From Microbulbifer hainanensis (GTDB lineage Bacteria; Pseudomonadota; Gammaproteobacteria; Pseudomonadales; Cellvibrionaceae), in NCBI RefSeq assembly GCF_014904735.1, contig NZ_JACZCR010000009.1, forward strand, positions 1 to 64,000: a stretch of 64,000 nt of DNA. Direction: 5' to 3'. The notes beneath the pieces are model-generated. The model was not told where the DNA came from, ran no database searches, and saw only the letters and a list, made by a program, of their open reading frames with translations. The translations under genes were made by a program, and so were the position numbers. How positions within the stretch are numbered: position 1 is the stretch's first letter; the number at the start of each line of letters is the position of its first letter. Below are positions 1-11,126 of the stretch, piece after piece.

Positions 1-1
1 C

Positions 2-1525
2 TTACAGGTTGCCAATCTCGATCATCGCCGCAGTGTACATCTTCAGGTTCAGGCGCAGCTGATCGGCAGTGATGAACTCGTGCTCCGAGTGACCGGTATA
101 GGCCTTGTCCGGCATGGAAGGCCCAAAGCTCACGGCATTCGGCAGCAGCTTGGCATTGGTGGAACCGCCGATGGCCACCGGACCCGCATCTTTAATACCG
201 GTAAAGTGGCGGAACACGTCCAGCAGCGGCTCAACATGCTGCGCATTTTCCACGCGGTAGGGATCGCCGAGATCCACGCCGACATCGGCCAGTTCAATAC
301 CGGATTTCTTCTGCCAGTCACCGATGGCGGTGCGAATCTGCTTGTCCAGGCGAATAGCGCTCTTGCCGGTGGGGCGGCGCAGGTTCAGGTGAGTGGTGAG
401 CCCCTTGTCGCCGGCCTTGACCATGGTGAGCGCCGCAGTCATCGGGCCCATAAAGTCGTCGCTGTAGGCGATATCGCCGTACTGCTCGGCGAGGATTCCG
501 GTGCCGACCAGGTCGTTGATGTAGCGAACGGTGGCCCCGGCGGCGTTGGCCGGCCACTGGTGCACACTGAGGGCATCCGCCAGGTAGGCGATGGCATTGA
601 TGCCGTTTTGCGGCTCGGAACTGTGCGTGGCCACACCGTGCGCGGTGATTTCCAGCTTGCCGTCAGCCTCGCTGAAGTCGTACGTCACTTTCGGGTGAGT
701 CGCAGCACGGGCGCGGATCGCCTTCACCAGTTCCGGGGTCGGGTTGACGAGGGTCGCATGGGCCTCGTCCGGCACCTGGCTGCGGAAATAGCCGCCGTGG
801 AAGTCACTCAGGTAGGGCGCAGCCTGGTTCGCGACCGGGGCCTCGGCAAAGGTCGCGCGCACTTCGCTCCAGCCCTTCTCCGCGGTCACCACCGGGTAAT
901 CGGCGTCGATGGTGATGTTGTAGGCGGGCATTTCGTAATCTTTGAGGAAGGCCTTCAGCGGGCCCCAGTCGGACTCCTCGGCGAGATACACGATCAGCTC
1001 GATGCGCCGTTTCATGGGCACACCGCGGTCCTTGATCGCCTTCATCGCGTAGAGCGCCGTCGCAATCGGGCTCTTGTCGTCCTCGCTACCGCGGGCGATC
1101 AGCTTGCCCGGCTCGCTGTCCCGATCCAGCTCGAACGGGCTCTTTTTCCACTTGGCAGGGTTGGCCGGTTGCACATCGCCGTGGGTGACAATACCCATTT
1201 TCTCTTTCGAGTCACCGAGGGCGACGATCACCACATAGCCGTGATCCTGGAATTCCAGCCCCAGCTCGTCTGCCTTGTCGTGCAGCGCCTGCTTGAAACC
1301 GGTGAATTCCGGGTTTTTCTCCAGTGGCAGGTCCTTGCTGGCGACAGTCTTGAATTGCACCAGTTCGGCCAGCGTATCGGTCATCGCTGCCTCGTAGTGA
1401 TCCACGGCGTATTGCGCGGTCTTGTCGGCAGCCGGCGATACATCGGCCGTGGCCGCCAGCGGGCACAGGAGCAGCGGAGCGGCAATCCGCGCGAGATTGG
1501 AACGGAATTTCACAGGTAACCCCAT
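2..1525 (-). CDS. Exported M20-family metallopeptidase (dipeptidase)
   Basis: Predicted secreted zinc dipeptidase of the M20 (PepV/carnosinase-like) family, 507 aa. The frame is open further upstream, but the ATG at 1525 is followed by a signal peptide (basic start, hydrophobic core about residues 11-26, Ala-rich cleavage region). The metal and catalytic motifs are in order: THGDVQP (His115, Asp117), GSEDDK (Asp149/150) and LAEESDWG (catalytic Glu/metal Glu near 183-184), with the dimerisation insert and C-terminal catalytic half following (GGSTNAKLLPN near the end). It stands alone on the minus strand, back to back with the next gene, so the 165-bp gap probably holds two promoters. The likely role is periplasmic hydrolysis of dipeptides; the exact substrate cannot be read from sequence. 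Confidence 0.88.
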   Translation of the reverse strand: MGLPVKFRSNLARIAAPLLLCPLAATADVSPAADKTAQYAVDHYEAAMTDTLAELVQFKTVASKDLPLEKNPEFTGFKQALHDKADELGLEFQDHGYVVIVALGDSKEKMGIVTHGDVQPANPAKWKKSPFELDRDSEPGKLIARGSEDDKSPIATALYAMKAIKDRGVPMKRRIELIVYLAEESDWGPLKAFLKDYEMPAYNITIDADYPVVTAEKGWSEVRATFAEAPVANQAAPYLSDFHGGYFRSQVPDEAHATLVNPTPELVKAIRARAATHPKVTYDFSEADGKLEITAHGVATHSSEPQNGINAIAYLADALSVHQWPANAAGATVRYINDLVGTGILAEQYGDIAYSDDFMGPMTAALTMVKAGDKGLTTHLNLRRPTGKSAIRLDKQIRTAIGDWQKKSGIELADVGVDLGDPYRVENAQHVEPLLDVFRHFTGIKDAGPVAIGGSTNAKLLPNAVSFGPSMPDKAYTGHSEHEFITADQLRLNLKMYTAAMIEIGNL

Positions 1526-1690
1526 CGTTCGGAAAAAGACGCATTGTACCCGTGTACGGGCGCCAAATCCCCCCTTGCGCGTCGCACTGACCGGCGCCTG
1601 CGGCCAGTCGTGAGCCTCCCGCCAACTGCTACTATTGAAACGAACAGCCGTACAAGATTTGAATTGAATATCCGGTAGTCGGGAATTGCC

Positions 1691-2362
1691 ATGGCCACGT
1701 CGCTTGCCAAACCCTTTCACCGCCGACAGTGGTTGAGCGTAGAACAGGCCGTCAGCCACCTCAGTGCAGTCACCGAAGAACCGCTCACCAGCGGGGATCT
1801 GGCCGACCTGGCGGAATCCTACCAGCTGGACCTCTACTGGTACCGGCCCGGCCAGCAGCTCGCCTACGTCGGTCGGCCGGAAACCCGCGAACTGAGCCAG
1901 CCCATGCGCCTGTGCGCGGAGAATCACAGCGACTGGCGTGCGATCGTCAACATCCTGCGCCACCGCCCTGCCCTGCCCGCCTACGAACAGGACACCCCAT
2001 TACTGGAAGACAGCGAGGGCGACCGCCTGCGTATCACCTTTGACAACCGCCAGCGCCCGGAACCGTTCAGCAGCCGCTGGTACCCGAACTTTGCAGAACT
2101 GGTGCTCAAGCGCAGCGAACTCGAGCAGTTGGAACCCCAACTGTTCTCGGCGCAGGAGGGCGACGGCGAAATGGATTCCCACCTGCTGCTGAACGTAATC
2201 TGGCAACTGGAACAGCTGACCCTGGACAGTCTCGAACCCCGCCACAGCCCCGGCTGGCTCGCCGAGCAGTTGGCCCAGCGCTCGGACGCCCTCGATCGCG
2301 GCGCCCTCGAACGGGTACTGGCGGCCGCCGAACGCGAAAGCGTACGCGGCACACCACATTGA
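1691..2362 (+). CDS. Hypothetical protein, 223 aa, cytoplasmic
   Basis: Not recognised. The start is an ATG and the coding pattern is typical of the neighbouring genes. No signal peptide or membrane segment is visible. The N-terminal stretch (residues about 12-45) looks like a small helix-turn-helix or excisionase-like fold (QWLSVEQAVSHLS, then a helix with DLADLAESYQL), and the rest is acidic and charged, with many Glu/Asp and Gln. This pattern is common in small DNA-binding or adaptor proteins, but no known family could be assigned. It is monocistronic: a divergent dipeptidase gene precedes it and a repeat-rich 270-bp gap follows. Confidence 0.75.
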   Translation: MATSLAKPFHRRQWLSVEQAVSHLSAVTEEPLTSGDLADLAESYQLDLYWYRPGQQLAYVGRPETRELSQPMRLCAENHSDWRAIVNILRHRPALPAYEQDTPLLEDSEGDRLRITFDNRQRPEPFSSRWYPNFAELVLKRSELEQLEPQLFSAQEGDGEMDSHLLLNVIWQLEQLTLDSLEPRHSPGWLAEQLAQRSDALDRGALERVLAAAERESVRGTPH

Positions 2363-2411
2363 GAAGCCCGTCACAAACTCTCCTACTGCATTGACCCCGC
2401 CCTGCCAACGT

Positions 2412-2508
2412 CATTAGCGATCCTGCTAATTTTTTACTTACGACATCCATGTCGCTCGCCCCTGCGGGGCGCCTTCGGCGCGGAAATTAGCGATCCTGCT
2501 AATTTTTC
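2412..2508. repeat. Palindrome-flanked repeat element
   Basis: The 18-bp sequence ATTAGCGATCCTGCTAAT, itself an inverted repeat with 6-bp arms and a 6-bp centre, occurs twice, at 2413-2430 and 2486-2503, each followed by a T-run. Between the copies lie three short hairpins: CGACATCCATGTCG, CGCCCCTGCGGGGCG and a UUCG-type CGCCTTCGGCG. It could be a small repetitive extragenic element, a double terminator for the upstream gene, or paired operators for the cytochrome gene at 2630. Confidence 0.6.
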
Positions 2509-2629
2509 GATACGTTGCCCCAGTTATTTGCGCTATTCGCTTTTCGCAAAGTTTTTATAATCCGAGTCATTGGACAGTGCGCCCGATAATTACAGCCACT
2601 GTTACAAAAAATAACCCTGGGGGAACCGA

Positions 2630-3214
2630 ATGTCGGTCCGCGGCAGCAAAACACAATATGGATGGCTGGCGATTGTCCTGCACTGGCTGATGGCGCCGGC
2701 TATTATCGGCCTGTTTTTTCTCGGCTGGTGGATGCGCAGCCTGACCTATTACGATGCCTGGTACCGCGAAGGGCCGATTCTGCACAAGAGCATTGGCATA
2801 TTGTTGCTGGCCGTTCTGCTGGTACGGTTGCTGTGGAAACTGATGGACCGAAGCCCGGCGGCAGAAGCCGGCACGCCGCGCTGGCAGGCACTGGCGGCGC
2901 GACTGACCCATGTCGCACTCTATGCGCTGCTGCTGGTCATCATGACTTCCGGCTACCTGATTTCCACGGCGGACGGACGGCCGATCGAAGTGTTCGACTG
3001 GTTCAGTGTGCCCGCCACTATTCAGGGCATCGTCCACCAGGAAGATATCGCCGGCCAGGTACACAAGTTTCTCGCCTGGAGCCTGATGGCCCTGGTGTCG
3101 CTGCACGCACTGGCGGCGCTGAAGCATCATTTTATCGACCGGGATGCAACGCTGCGCAGAATGCTCGGACTCGCCCCAAAACCGGATAATTCCACCACCC
3201 TTACGACACAATAA
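2630..3214 (+). CDS. Cytochrome b561 family membrane protein
   Basis: Four-helix di-haem b-type cytochrome of the bacterial b561 (CybB-like) family, 194 aa, which moves electrons between the quinone pool and acceptors in the inner membrane. Hydrophobic segments lie at about residues 12-34, 53-72, 88-110 and 146-165. Candidate haem-ligand histidines are in LHWLM, LHKSIG, LTHVALY and QVHKFL. The next gene, a YceI-family protein, begins 12 bp downstream; b561 with YceI is a common pair in Proteobacteria and suggests one operon. The upstream gap contains the palindromic repeat described separately. Confidence 0.9.
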   Translation: MSVRGSKTQYGWLAIVLHWLMAPAIIGLFFLGWWMRSLTYYDAWYREGPILHKSIGILLLAVLLVRLLWKLMDRSPAAEAGTPRWQALAARLTHVALYALLLVIMTSGYLISTADGRPIEVFDWFSVPATIQGIVHQEDIAGQVHKFLAWSLMALVSLHALAALKHHFIDRDATLRRMLGLAPKPDNSTTLTTQ

Positions 3215-3225
3215 ACGGAGCTACC

Positions 3226-3792
3226 ATGAAAAAACTCGCCGTTCTTCTGTTCGCCTCACTGCTCGGGGCTACCGCCCATGCTGCCGAATACAAAATCGAC
3301 ACCAAGGGTTCACACGCCTTTATCCAGTTTCGCATCAAGCACCTGGGTTACAGCTGGTTGTATGGTCGCTTTGACGATTTCAACGGCACCTTCAACTACG
3401 ATGATAAAGCGCCGGAAAAATCTTCCGTCAACGTCAATATCGACGTAACCAGCGTGGACAGCAATCACGCCGAGCGCGACAAGCACCTGCGCAGCGCCGA
3501 CTTCCTGAATGTGGCCGAATTCCCCACTGCCACCTTCAAGAGCACCAGCTTCGAACCGCTGGGTGACGGCAAAGCCAAACTTACCGGCGACCTGACCCTG
3601 CACGGTGTCACCAAGCCGATCACCATCGACGTCACCAATATCGGCGGTGGCAATGATCCGTGGGGCGGTGTGCGCCAGGGCTTCAGCGGCAAGACCGAGT
3701 TTCCGCTTAAAGACTTCGGCATCGACTACAACCTGGGGCCGGCTTCCCAGACCGTGGAAATGCTGCTGGATATCGAAGGCGTTAAAATCTGA
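3226..3792 (+). CDS. YceI family periplasmic lipid-binding protein
   Basis: YceI-domain protein, 188 aa, with a clear signal peptide ([19 protein letters not shown], cleavage near residue 19). The family is a lipocalin-like beta-barrel that binds long polyisoprenoid chains. Typical blocks are visible: an early [21 protein letters not shown] segment (trimmed here), [17 protein letters not shown] in the middle, [14 protein letters not shown], and a C-terminal [18 protein letters not shown] good Shine-Dalgarno (ACGGAG) precedes the ATG. It is probably co-transcribed with the b561 gene 12 bp upstream, ending at the strong terminator just downstream. Confidence 0.93.
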   Translation: MKKLAVLLFASLLGATAHAAEYKIDTKGSHAFIQFRIKHLGYSWLYGRFDDFNGTFNYDDKAPEKSSVNVNIDVTSVDSNHAERDKHLRSADFLNVAEFPTATFKSTSFEPLGDGKAKLTGDLTLHGVTKPITIDVTNIGGGNDPWGGVRQGFSGKTEFPLKDFGIDYNLGPASQTVEMLLDIEGVKI

Positions 3793-3813
3793 TCCGCGCT
3801 TTCCCAACCGCAA

Positions 3814-3846
3814 TAAAAAAGCCCGGCTGATCGCCGGGCTTTTTTG
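3814..3846. terminator. Bidirectional Rho-independent terminator
   Basis: A-run, AAGCCCGGC, short loop, GCCGGGCTT, then a T-run. It sits between the convergent yceI-like gene (+) and the symporter gene (-), with T-runs on both strands, so it can end both transcripts. Confidence 0.9.
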
Positions 3847-3873
3847 TTGTCCGTCTGTTGCGGTTCAATGCGT

Positions 3874-5292
3874 TCAGGCGTTGGCACCACTGGGTAGCGG
3901 CTCCCGCACGAACAGTCGCGCCAGACCGTAGACCATCAAGCCCGCCATGATTCCCGGCATCCCTTCGTAAATATTGTTGTGCCAGCCGAGCCAGCGCCAG
4001 ACCAGCGCGGTGCCCAACCCGATCACACTCATGGCGATGTAGGTTTTCTGAGTCGGTCGCCCGCCCAGGGCCAGGACGATCAACAGCGGCGCGAAGGCGG
4101 AAGCCAGCGCCGACCAGGACATGACCACCAGGCTGAACACGCTCTGTTTGTTCAGCAGCGCCCAGCCCACAGCCGCGACAGTGATAACCAGTGTGGCCAC
4201 CTTCAGCATCCAGGTTTTCTCGATGCGGTGCGGCAGTACATCGTGAGTCAGGGATGCGGAGCAGCTCAGCACCAGGGAGTCGGCGGTCGACATGGTCGCC
4301 GCGAAGACGCCGGCCAGAATCAGGCCCACAAATACCGGGGACAACAGCTTCATCGCCATCATCGGCAGTGCCAGTTCCGCATCAAAACTGCCCGCGTCCG
4401 GCAGCAGGATCCGCGCAAGCATACCCACGCTGGTGGCCATCAGGTAAAACGCGGTGAACCACAGGTAGTACCAGCAGCGCGCCTGGAACATGCGGTTTTC
4501 CGACTCCAGCGCCATAAAGCGCACCATGACATGGGGCTGGCCGATCACCGACAGGCCGGCAAACAGCCAGCCGAGTGCAAACAGGGCCCCGCCGGCGAGG
4601 CCGGGCAATAGCAGGTCCTGCGGATACCAGTTCATGAAACCGTCGATTTTTTCCATCGACGCGACCGCCGCACCGATACCGCCGACAGACTGGGTGGCTA
4701 CCACGAGCAGCGTACCCATGGCCACGATCATCACCAGTGACTGGGCCGCGTCGGTCCAGATGGATGCGCGTATCCCGCCGGCCAGGCAGTAGGCCGCCAC
4801 GATCACACCACCGATCACCGCACCACTCCAGACCGGCATATCCAGCAGCACGTACAGCGCCTTGCTGCCGGCAACCAGCTGGGCGCTGGCGTAGGCGAGC
4901 AGAAATACCAGCGAGAGCAAGCCGGCGATGCGCTGCCAGCCGCTGAAGCGCGAGCCAGCCCAGTACGCCATCACGCCCGCATAACTGGATTCACCGGTCT
5001 CCCGGGTCGCGCGGCACAGGGATTTGTGCACCCACAAGGAACCGAGAAAATCCCCGAGAATCCAGCCGATCATCATCCAGATGGAGGCCAGCCCGGTGGC
5101 GTAGGTGTAGCCGATCACGCCGATAAACATGTAGCCGCTATTGTTGGTGGCAACGGCGGAAAGCCCCACCAGGAAAGGCGGTACATCCTGGCTGGCCAGG
5201 TAGTAGTCCTTCTTGGTGCCCCGGCTTTTCAGGAAAGAGCTCATGCCGATAGCGGCAAACATCAACAGGAAAAACAGGAAACTGAGTAACAA
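3874..5292 (-). CDS. Sodium:solute symporter (SSS/PutP family)
   Basis: Inner-membrane Na+/solute symporter of the SSS family, 472 aa, with about 13 hydrophobic segments. Typical features are an early SAVATNNSGYMFIG block, a W-rich LAGGIRASIWTDAAQ segment and an ATMSTADSLVLSCSASLTHD motif (Na+-site Ser/Thr region), resembling PutP-type proline carriers. The start is a TTG at 5292, chosen because a strong AAGGAG lies 7 bases upstream. It is the last gene of a minus-strand series that begins with ectA and ends at the bidirectional terminator. Position suggests import of a compatible solute such as proline or ectoine; that is inference from context. Confidence 0.87.
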   Translation of the reverse strand: MLLSFLFFLLMFAAIGMSSFLKSRGTKKDYYLASQDVPPFLVGLSAVATNNSGYMFIGVIGYTYATGLASIWMMIGWILGDFLGSLWVHKSLCRATRETGESSYAGVMAYWAGSRFSGWQRIAGLLSLVFLLAYASAQLVAGSKALYVLLDMPVWSGAVIGGVIVAAYCLAGGIRASIWTDAAQSLVMIVAMGTLLVVATQSVGGIGAAVASMEKIDGFMNWYPQDLLLPGLAGGALFALGWLFAGLSVIGQPHVMVRFMALESENRMFQARCWYYLWFTAFYLMATSVGMLARILLPDAGSFDAELALPMMAMKLLSPVFVGLILAGVFAATMSTADSLVLSCSASLTHDVLPHRIEKTWMLKVATLVITVAAVGWALLNKQSVFSLVVMSWSALASAFAPLLIVLALGGRPTQKTYIAMSVIGLGTALVWRWLGWHNNIYEGMPGIMAGLMVYGLARLFVREPLPSGANA

Positions 5293-5367
5293 GGGGCGCT
5301 CCTTTTATTTGTTATCGAACACTTCGGTCGTTTTGTGGAATTCTTCCCCGGAGTCGTATCCGCTCGA

Positions 5368-6297
5368 TCAGGTCGCCGCCTCGGGCTCACCGACCGACTG
5401 TATGCCCATCAACTCGATGAACGGCGGATAGTCATAGAGCCCGTCCAGGGCGGCATCTTCCATCGCCTCGTCGCGGTATGCCGGAGACCTTTCCAGAGCC
5501 CGCGCCAGATAGCTGACGGCTTCCTCCCACTGCTCCAGATGCGCGTGGGCGCAGGCCAGCTGGTAGTAGGCGTTGCCATTTTCGCTATCGATTTCCAGCG
5601 CCTGCTGGCACAGGTTGATCGCCCACTGTGGCTCGTCCAGCTCCAGTACCGCGTCGGCCTTGTAGGTCAGCGCTTCGCCGTCGTCGCTGCGCAGTGCGAG
5701 GATCTGATCGTAAATGGCGATCTTGCTGGCCGGTGTCTGTTCGCGACCGGCTCGCAGCCACAGCGACTGCACTTCCTGGGTCAGCTCGATCTCATCGCGG
5801 TTGAGCTCGATATGGCGAGTCTTCTCGCTGAGCTGTTCCTCGATACTGCGCAGGCGCTCCTCGTACTGATTGACCAGCTTGGAAATTTCTTCGCTGGCCA
5901 GGCTGTGTACCTTTTCCTTGATATCGCGAATGGACGTCCAGCCCACCAGCACCAGCAGGGAACTGATTCCAGCAATCAGGTAGAAGAAATAAGTCACCGT
6001 ATCGGTGGCATAGGTAATCGCCTTGTCGGCAGTGCTGACCTGGCGATCGACGATTTGCTCAGTGAGATTGACGCGCTGCGCGGCCATATCCGTGCGCAGC
6101 TGTTTGAGTTCGTCGAGGACGTAGCGCTCCACAAACGGCGTGTAGAGCGGCTTCTTCAGCTGGTCGACATGCTGCTGCCGCTGCTGTTCGGCCTGCCCGT
6201 CTTCCGCCGCTGTCGACGAATTCTGGGCGAGCGCGAACGGCGACAGCAGCAGTGTCAGCAGCAGAGCCGGAACAAGCGCCGTCGCTACGCGGCGCAT
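5368..6297 (-). CDS. Membrane-anchored coiled-coil/TPR protein
   Basis: 309 aa, no specific family recognised. An N-terminal signal sequence (to about residue 25) is followed by a charged region. A membrane segment lies at about 103-121 (FFYLIAGISSLLVLVGW), then a Glu/Arg-rich coiled coil (about 125-170), then two or more TPR units (AINLCQQALEIDSENGNAYYQLACAHAHLEQWEEAVSYLARALE region, about 215-275). The start codon overlaps the end of the upstream aspartate kinase gene by 13 bp, so translation is probably coupled to the ectoine operon. The role may be scaffolding or envelope stress sensing; no enzyme motif is visible. Confidence 0.8.
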   Translation of the reverse strand: MRRVATALVPALLLTLLLSPFALAQNSSTAAEDGQAEQQRQQHVDQLKKPLYTPFVERYVLDELKQLRTDMAAQRVNLTEQIVDRQVSTADKAITYATDTVTYFFYLIAGISSLLVLVGWTSIRDIKEKVHSLASEEISKLVNQYEERLRSIEEQLSEKTRHIELNRDEIELTQEVQSLWLRAGREQTPASKIAIYDQILALRSDDGEALTYKADAVLELDEPQWAINLCQQALEIDSENGNAYYQLACAHAHLEQWEEAVSYLARALERSPAYRDEAMEDAALDGLYDYPPFIELMGIQSVGEPEAAT

Positions 6298-7730
6298 ATC
6301 GCTTCACCGTGGTCGTAGACTTCGACCAGGGCGTGGTGCAGGCTCTTCACCGCACTTTCGTAGTCACTCTCGTTAACCACGAACTGCATATCCACCTGGC
6401 GCATGGACTGGTGCACGGCCAGCACGCTGATGCCAGAGCGCGCCAGTGCCGCTACCGCACGGGACAGCATGCCCGGCACCTTCATGTCGCTGCCAATGGC
6501 CGAAACCACCGCGACCTTGCGCACCTGGATATCGCAGTCCGGAAACTGCTCGCAGATCACACTGCGAATCCGCTTTACGGTTTTCAGGTTGTTCGCCAGA
6601 AAGTGCGTGATGGTGTTGGCGTTGGTGTCCTTGGTGACCACATTGCCCTTGAAGCGCGCGATAATGTCATTGATCGAGCGGTCGTAGCTGGTCATCAGCC
6701 CCATCATGTCCTGGTCAAAACACTCGACCGCGTAGATGTTCTTGCGCCCGGCAATGATTTCCACGCAGGGTGTTTCACTGAAATAGTCGCCGGTCACCAG
6801 TGTGCCGCGGTGTTCCGGCTCAAAGGTATTCATGATCCGCAGCGGAATTTCCTGCTGGCGCAGCCCTTTGGCGGCGCGCGGGTGGATAGCTTCCATTCCC
6901 AGGTTGGCCAGCTGGTCCGCCACATCGTAATTGGTGCGGCCGATCGGCACGGCCTGGGCTTCGCCTACCAGGCGCGGATCCGCGCTGCTGAGGTGGTATT
7001 CCTTGTGAATGATGGCTTCGCAGGCCTCAGTGATTACGGCGATACGGCTGAACGTCATTTCGCTGTAGCCGCGCGCAAATGTGTTCATCAGGCCATCGCG
7101 GGTGTGCGCGTAGCCGGTGGCAATCGGCAGTTCCGTGGCTAGATCGATATCGCGGAAAGCGCGCTCGATGCGCTCGTCCAGGGTCAGGTGCTCACCGTCC
7201 CGCCAGCCGGTCAGGTCGACAAAGCGGGCATTGACGCCCTCCTGGCGCAGCAGCTCTGCGGTGTTCCAGGCGCTGTGCGCTTCACCCAGGCTGGCCAGCA
7301 TTTCGCTGACGGTGTTCAGGTGTCCCTCGAGGGCAAAGTGGCCGTGCTGACAGACTCGTTCCAGATCGGCCAGACAGTTCTCTGCGTCCTCCAGGCGTTC
7401 GCTGATAAAACCATTGGCTTTCTTCAGCTGCTCTGGATCGGTGAACAGGGTGCCGTTGATTTCCTGCATGCGCTCACGCAGGCCGGTGACAGCCTCCGCC
7501 CAGCTGCGATCTTCGTCTGCGCCGGCAAACAGGGCAAAAATACCCGGGCGTCCGGACTTCTTGTGTTCCAGCAGCATATCCGTAATACCGCCATACGCGG
7601 ATACGACGAAGATACGCTGGTAGACCCCCTCCGAATCGGCTTTGCCGTTTTTGAAAACGATATTGTCGCGAACCGCGGCATAGTCGCTCATGGACGTGCC
7701 GCCAATTTTTTCCACCGTGTGCTGTTTCAT
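6285..7730 (-). CDS. ask: Aspartate kinase, ectoine-type (Ask_Ect)
   Basis: Aspartokinase, 481 aa, phosphorylating L-aspartate as the first step toward aspartate-semialdehyde, the precursor of ectoine. The N-terminal kinase signature VEKIGGTSM is present. A large amino-acid-kinase domain follows and the C-terminus carries ACT-type regulatory segments (VAVVSAIGSDM... and VLAVHQSMRQVDMQFVV). The dedicated ectoine-linked paralogue is known to be less feedback-inhibited than the housekeeping enzyme. It lies 77 bp downstream of ectC, separated by a perfect GC hairpin that may reduce or stabilise its transcript, and overlaps the next gene by 13 bp. Confidence 0.93.
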   Translation of the reverse strand: MKQHTVEKIGGTSMSDYAAVRDNIVFKNGKADSEGVYQRIFVVSAYGGITDMLLEHKKSGRPGIFALFAGADEDRSWAEAVTGLRERMQEINGTLFTDPEQLKKANGFISERLEDAENCLADLERVCQHGHFALEGHLNTVSEMLASLGEAHSAWNTAELLRQEGVNARFVDLTGWRDGEHLTLDERIERAFRDIDLATELPIATGYAHTRDGLMNTFARGYSEMTFSRIAVITEACEAIIHKEYHLSSADPRLVGEAQAVPIGRTNYDVADQLANLGMEAIHPRAAKGLRQQEIPLRIMNTFEPEHRGTLVTGDYFSETPCVEIIAGRKNIYAVECFDQDMMGLMTSYDRSINDIIARFKGNVVTKDTNANTITHFLANNLKTVKRIRSVICEQFPDCDIQVRKVAVVSAIGSDMKVPGMLSRAVAALARSGISVLAVHQSMRQVDMQFVVNESDYESAVKSLHHALVEVYDHGEAICAA

Positions 7731-7765
7731 GGTCTTCCTATAGATGTATTTGTGAGCTTGTTAGT

Positions 7766-7790
7766 GAACCGGCGCCTTTGGCGCCGGTTC
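7766..7790 (-). promoter_or_regulatory. Intercistronic hairpin between ectC and ask
   Basis: Perfect 11-bp stem GAACCGGCGCC with a 3-base loop and no U-run on either side. It lies inside the operon, 17 bases after the ectC stop, and could protect the ectABC message or attenuate ask. Confidence 0.6.
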
Positions 7791-7807
7791 GACAACACAA
7801 CATCTAT

Positions 7808-8209
7808 TTACTTACCGGAAACCTCTTCCGCATCCAGCTCATAGGCGCCTTCGGCGTTGTGTACTTCCTTGCCGTGCAGCGGCGGGTTGAATACGCAGGC
7901 CATTTTCATTTCGGTCTTGCCGCGCAGGATGTGCTTGTCGTGCTGGTCGAGCACATAAATAGTGCCCGGCTTGATTTCGTACACTTTGCCATCGGCAACA
8001 GTCTCGACACTGCCTTCACCGGAGATGCAGTACACGGACTCCAGGTGGTTTTGGTAGTGCAGGTGCAGTTCGGCACCTTCAAAGATGGTAGTGATATGGA
8101 AGGAGAAGCCCATGTTGTCCTGTTTCAGCAGCAGGCGGGTGCTGTCCCAGCCCTCGGAAACAATTTTGCGGTCGGTTTTTTCGGCTTCTTGCAAACTTCT
8201 TACAATCAT
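7808..8209 (-). CDS. ectC: L-ectoine synthase
   Basis: Cupin-fold enzyme, 133 aa, that cyclises N-gamma-acetyl-L-2,4-diaminobutyrate to ectoine. It starts [14 protein letters not shown], and carries the family blocks [18 protein letters not shown], the beta-strand metal-site region ([16 protein letters not shown]) and [10 protein letters not shown]. Length and sequence fit the family throughout. It is third in ectABC-ask; the ectB stop is 54 bp upstream. Confidence 0.97.
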   Translation of the reverse strand: MIVRSLQEAEKTDRKIVSEGWDSTRLLLKQDNMGFSFHITTIFEGAELHLHYQNHLESVYCISGEGSVETVADGKVYEIKPGTIYVLDQHDKHILRGKTEMKMACVFNPPLHGKEVHNAEGAYELDAEEVSGK

Positions 8210-8263
8210 TACTGGTCTCTCATCTCACGGTAAATTCAATAGGGTTCAGATAGCGGGCAGCGA

Positions 8264-10277
<2,014 letters not shown>

Positions 10278-10332
10278 CAAATTTTTGTTTAGCGCCCGTA
10301 AGTTGGCTTTTACGCCGCATTTTGGACTATTC

Positions 10333-10348
10333 AGGTCAAATTTGACCT
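10333..10348. promoter_or_regulatory. 16-bp palindrome in the ectA/ectR promoter region
   Basis: AGGTCAAATTTGACCT is a perfect palindrome in the 153-bp divergent region. Its right arm contains TTGACC, a plausible -35 hexamer for ectR, with TATTTA 15 bases downstream as a weak -10. A regulator bound here could control ectR and, on the other strand, ectA. Confidence 0.6.
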
Positions 10349-10362
10349 TTTAGAGATAAAAC

Positions 10363-10380
10363 TATTTACTGCTCTAAATA
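10363..10380. promoter_or_regulatory. Candidate EctR operator
   Basis: TATTTACTGCTCTAAATA has perfect 6-bp arms around a 6-bp centre. The EctR operator reported in methylotrophs is an A/T-rich TATTTA-type inverted repeat overlapping the ect promoter (from memory), and this site has that form and position. A further CTCTAAA half-site lies at 10396. Confidence 0.55.
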
Positions 10381-10430
10381 ATTTTTTGCATAGTACTCTA
10401 AACAAATGCGACAACGCAAGGCGCGCCCCC

Positions 10431-11126
10431 ATGCAGACTGATGAAAAACTAGCCAGTCCATACACCTCCGAGCGGCAGCGGGATAAGCCCGCCCGCGCGG
10501 AGAGGCGCAGGGATGCCAGGCCACAGGCAGTGATTGACAAACCGGAAGCAGAGCCTAAAGTCGGCCGCAGACACCTTTCCCGCCGCGAACTGCAGAGCCT
10601 GCTATTAATGGACAAGATTGAAGAAGTACTGATCACCCTGCGCCGCCTGATCCGCGCCACCGACCTGCACTCCAAACAGCTGGTGAAAACCGCCGGCCTG
10701 ACCGCGCCACAGCTGTTGTTGCTGCAGGCAATTCGCGAGAAGGGCCAGGTCACCATCGGTGCGCTGGCCAAGGAAATCAGCCTGAGCCAGGCCACTGTCA
10801 CTACGATTCTGGATCGACTGGAGAAGCGCGGACTCGTTTACCGGGAGCGCTCCTCCGAGGACAAGCGCAAGGTGCACGCCTATCTCACCGAAAAAGGCAT
10901 GGACTTCATTCGCGACGCACCCACGCCACTGCAGGAACACTTCGTGCGTCAGTTCCGCGATCTGCGCGAATGGGAACAGTCCATGATCATCTCCTCACTG
11001 CAGCGCGTTGCGCTGATGATGGACGCCGAACATATCGACGCCTCCCCGGTACTGGATGTGGGCGACCTGGACCGCAAGGACAGCCGGCAACTGCCTCCGG
11101 AAAAGGAAGAAAAAGAGGAAGAGTAA
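10431..11126 (+). CDS. ectR: MarR-family transcriptional regulator EctR
   Basis: Winged-helix MarR regulator, 231 aa, divergent from ectABC-ask and therefore the likely repressor of ectoine synthesis. The core runs from about residue 60 to 190, with the recognition region IGALAKEISLSQATVTTILDRLEKRGLVYR and the wing SSEDKRKVHAYLTEKG. There are two unusual tails: about 50 basic residues at the N-terminus (ERQRDKPARAERRRDARP) and an acidic C-terminus ending EKEEKEEE. The ATG at 10431 has an AAGG upstream; a TTG start at 10386 is possible but less likely. The two palindromes at 10333 and 10363 are its likely targets. Confidence 0.88.
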   Translation: MQTDEKLASPYTSERQRDKPARAERRRDARPQAVIDKPEAEPKVGRRHLSRRELQSLLLMDKIEEVLITLRRLIRATDLHSKQLVKTAGLTAPQLLLLQAIREKGQVTIGALAKEISLSQATVTTILDRLEKRGLVYRERSSEDKRKVHAYLTEKGMDFIRDAPTPLQEHFVRQFRDLREWEQSMIISSLQRVALMMDAEHIDASPVLDVGDLDRKDSRQLPPEKEEKEEE

